NCBI RefSeq assembly: GCF_003130705.1
Contig: NZ_CP021354.1
Coordinates: 3,472,001-3,536,000, forward strand
Reading direction: 5' to 3'
DNA: 64,000 nt
Source: Rhodococcus oxybenzonivorans
Lineage (GTDB): Bacteria; Actinomycetota; Actinomycetes; Mycobacteriales; Mycobacteriaceae
Both the position numbers and the translations under genes were made by a program. This document shows, in pieces, positions 63,625 through 64,000 of the stretch; within the stretch, counting starts at the first letter, position 1, and each line of letters starts with the position of its first letter. The notes under the pieces are model-generated. The model searched no databases and was not told the origin of the DNA. It saw only the letters and a list, made by a program, of their open reading frames with translations.

Positions 63625-64000
63625 GAGTGCACCTCCTGTGCAATCTCGTCGGTGTGCAGTCGCAGAACTGAGCCGTGACCGTGCAATGCGGTCACGATCC
63701 GGCCGTCAGCGACGGCCACGCCGGTGACTCCGTGCCGGGGACTGTCCACCCGGGCATGTGCGCTCTCCGCGATGCGCCCGGTGTCGTCGAGCCGGAACAC
63801 CACGCCACAGGACCTGGCGGGCGCCCAGCTCTTGACCTGGCCGAGCACCCGCAGCTGCCCCATCTGCATCGCTTCGGTAAACAGATTCCCGCCGCGCAAC
63901 TGCGGGACGAACCACTCCTCCCGATCGATCGTTTCGACCATCTCCGACAGCAGTGGCCGCTCATCGAGGAGCATCTCGGTGATCCGGTTCCGCGGGTACG
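63621..64000 (-). CDS. C-terminal part of a beta-propeller protein (SMP-30/strictosidine synthase-like), cut by the window
   Basis: About 125 residues up to the window end, reading on without a start: YPRNRITEMLLDERPLL, GQVKSWAPARSCGVVFRLDDTGRIAESAHARVDS, then HGVTGVAVADGRIVTALHGHGSVLRL. The VFRLDDTGRIAES and GVTGVAVADGRI turns look like blades of an SMP-30 or strictosidine-synthase-like propeller. The stop overlaps the ABC ATPase start (ATGA), so the two are co-translated. The N-terminus is outside the window, so the family call is tentative. Confidence 0.5.
   Translation of the reverse strand, partial: YPRNRITEMLLDERPLLSEMVETIDREEWFVPQLRGGNLFTEAMQMGQLRVLGQVKSWAPARSCGVVFRLDDTGRIAESAHARVDSPRHGVTGVAVADGRIVTALHGHGSVLRLHTDEIAQEVHS

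Noticed and set aside
1..64000. tRNA, rRNA, CRISPR array, riboswitch or replication origin
   Set aside because: No cloverleaf, rRNA-like block, regularly spaced repeat, known riboswitch core or DnaA-box cluster was noticed on reading either strand; a covariance-model search was not possible.

Overview
The window reads as a high-GC actinobacterial chromosome or large plasmid, most likely Rhodococcus or a close Mycobacteriales relative. This rests on a WhiB protein, a mycofactocin-type SDR, an NDMA-type alcohol dehydrogenase, paired FadE-like acyl-CoA dehydrogenases and many GTG/TTG starts. The genus is an inference from gene content. No rRNA, tRNA, CRISPR array or intact transposon was seen. 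Almost everything is catabolic: rings or ketones, acyl-CoA metabolism and small organic acids, with a matching set of MFS carriers and regulators.

Left part (0-21 kb): a phaC / acyl-CoA ligase / phaZ operon (minus strand), a divergent crotonase, a resolvase relic, an AcoR-type GAF/AAA+/Fis activator, an HSDL2-like SDR, a frameshifted aromatic-acid-type MFS carrier, and an eight-gene operon: Baeyer-Villiger monooxygenase, CoA ligase, SMP-30 lactonase, alcohol and aldehyde dehydrogenases, crotonase and two acyl-CoA dehydrogenases. Four promoters here (PHA operon, activator, SDR, BVMO operon) carry the same operator, TGTCTCA-N3-TGAGACA, each 22-23 nt from a -10-like hexamer. This looks like one regulon that joins ketone/ring oxidation to polyhydroxyalkanoate storage. 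The phaC 5' region is an ungapped, about 80 % identical copy of the activator gene's own promoter and start.

Middle (21-45 kb): a MarR/MFS efflux pair with a 24-bp palindromic operator; an acyl-CoA dehydrogenase/thiolase operon opposite a FabG-like SDR; two convergent LysR genes with overlapping ends; an aldehyde dehydrogenase with a frameshifted NDMA-type alcohol dehydrogenase; an MFS carrier beside a GntR/FCD regulator; LtrA; a family III CoA-transferase with a CitE-like lyase; an aldehyde dehydrogenase / MmgE-PrpD / hydrolase operon; a secreted beta-propeller protein; a mycofactocin-type SDR; and a second, frameshifted AcoR-type regulator.

Right part (45-64 kb): an XRE regulator and a DLH-like hydrolase sharing a 13-bp inverted repeat; a long minus-strand acyl-CoA operon (MaoC hydratase, AMP ligase, acyl-CoA dehydrogenase, AMACR-like enzyme, crotonase, CoA-transferase, PaaK-like ligase, followed by an NTF2-like protein); divergent MFS; WhiB; another MFS; and the start of a sugar-type ABC transporter / alcohol dehydrogenase operon that runs off the window. 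An AT-rich near-palindrome, GTAYAT-K-ATGTAC, recurs in the promoters of this half, twice before the GntR gene, suggesting a second multi-operon regulon. Three genes have single-base insertions, so either gene decay or sequencing error should be considered.
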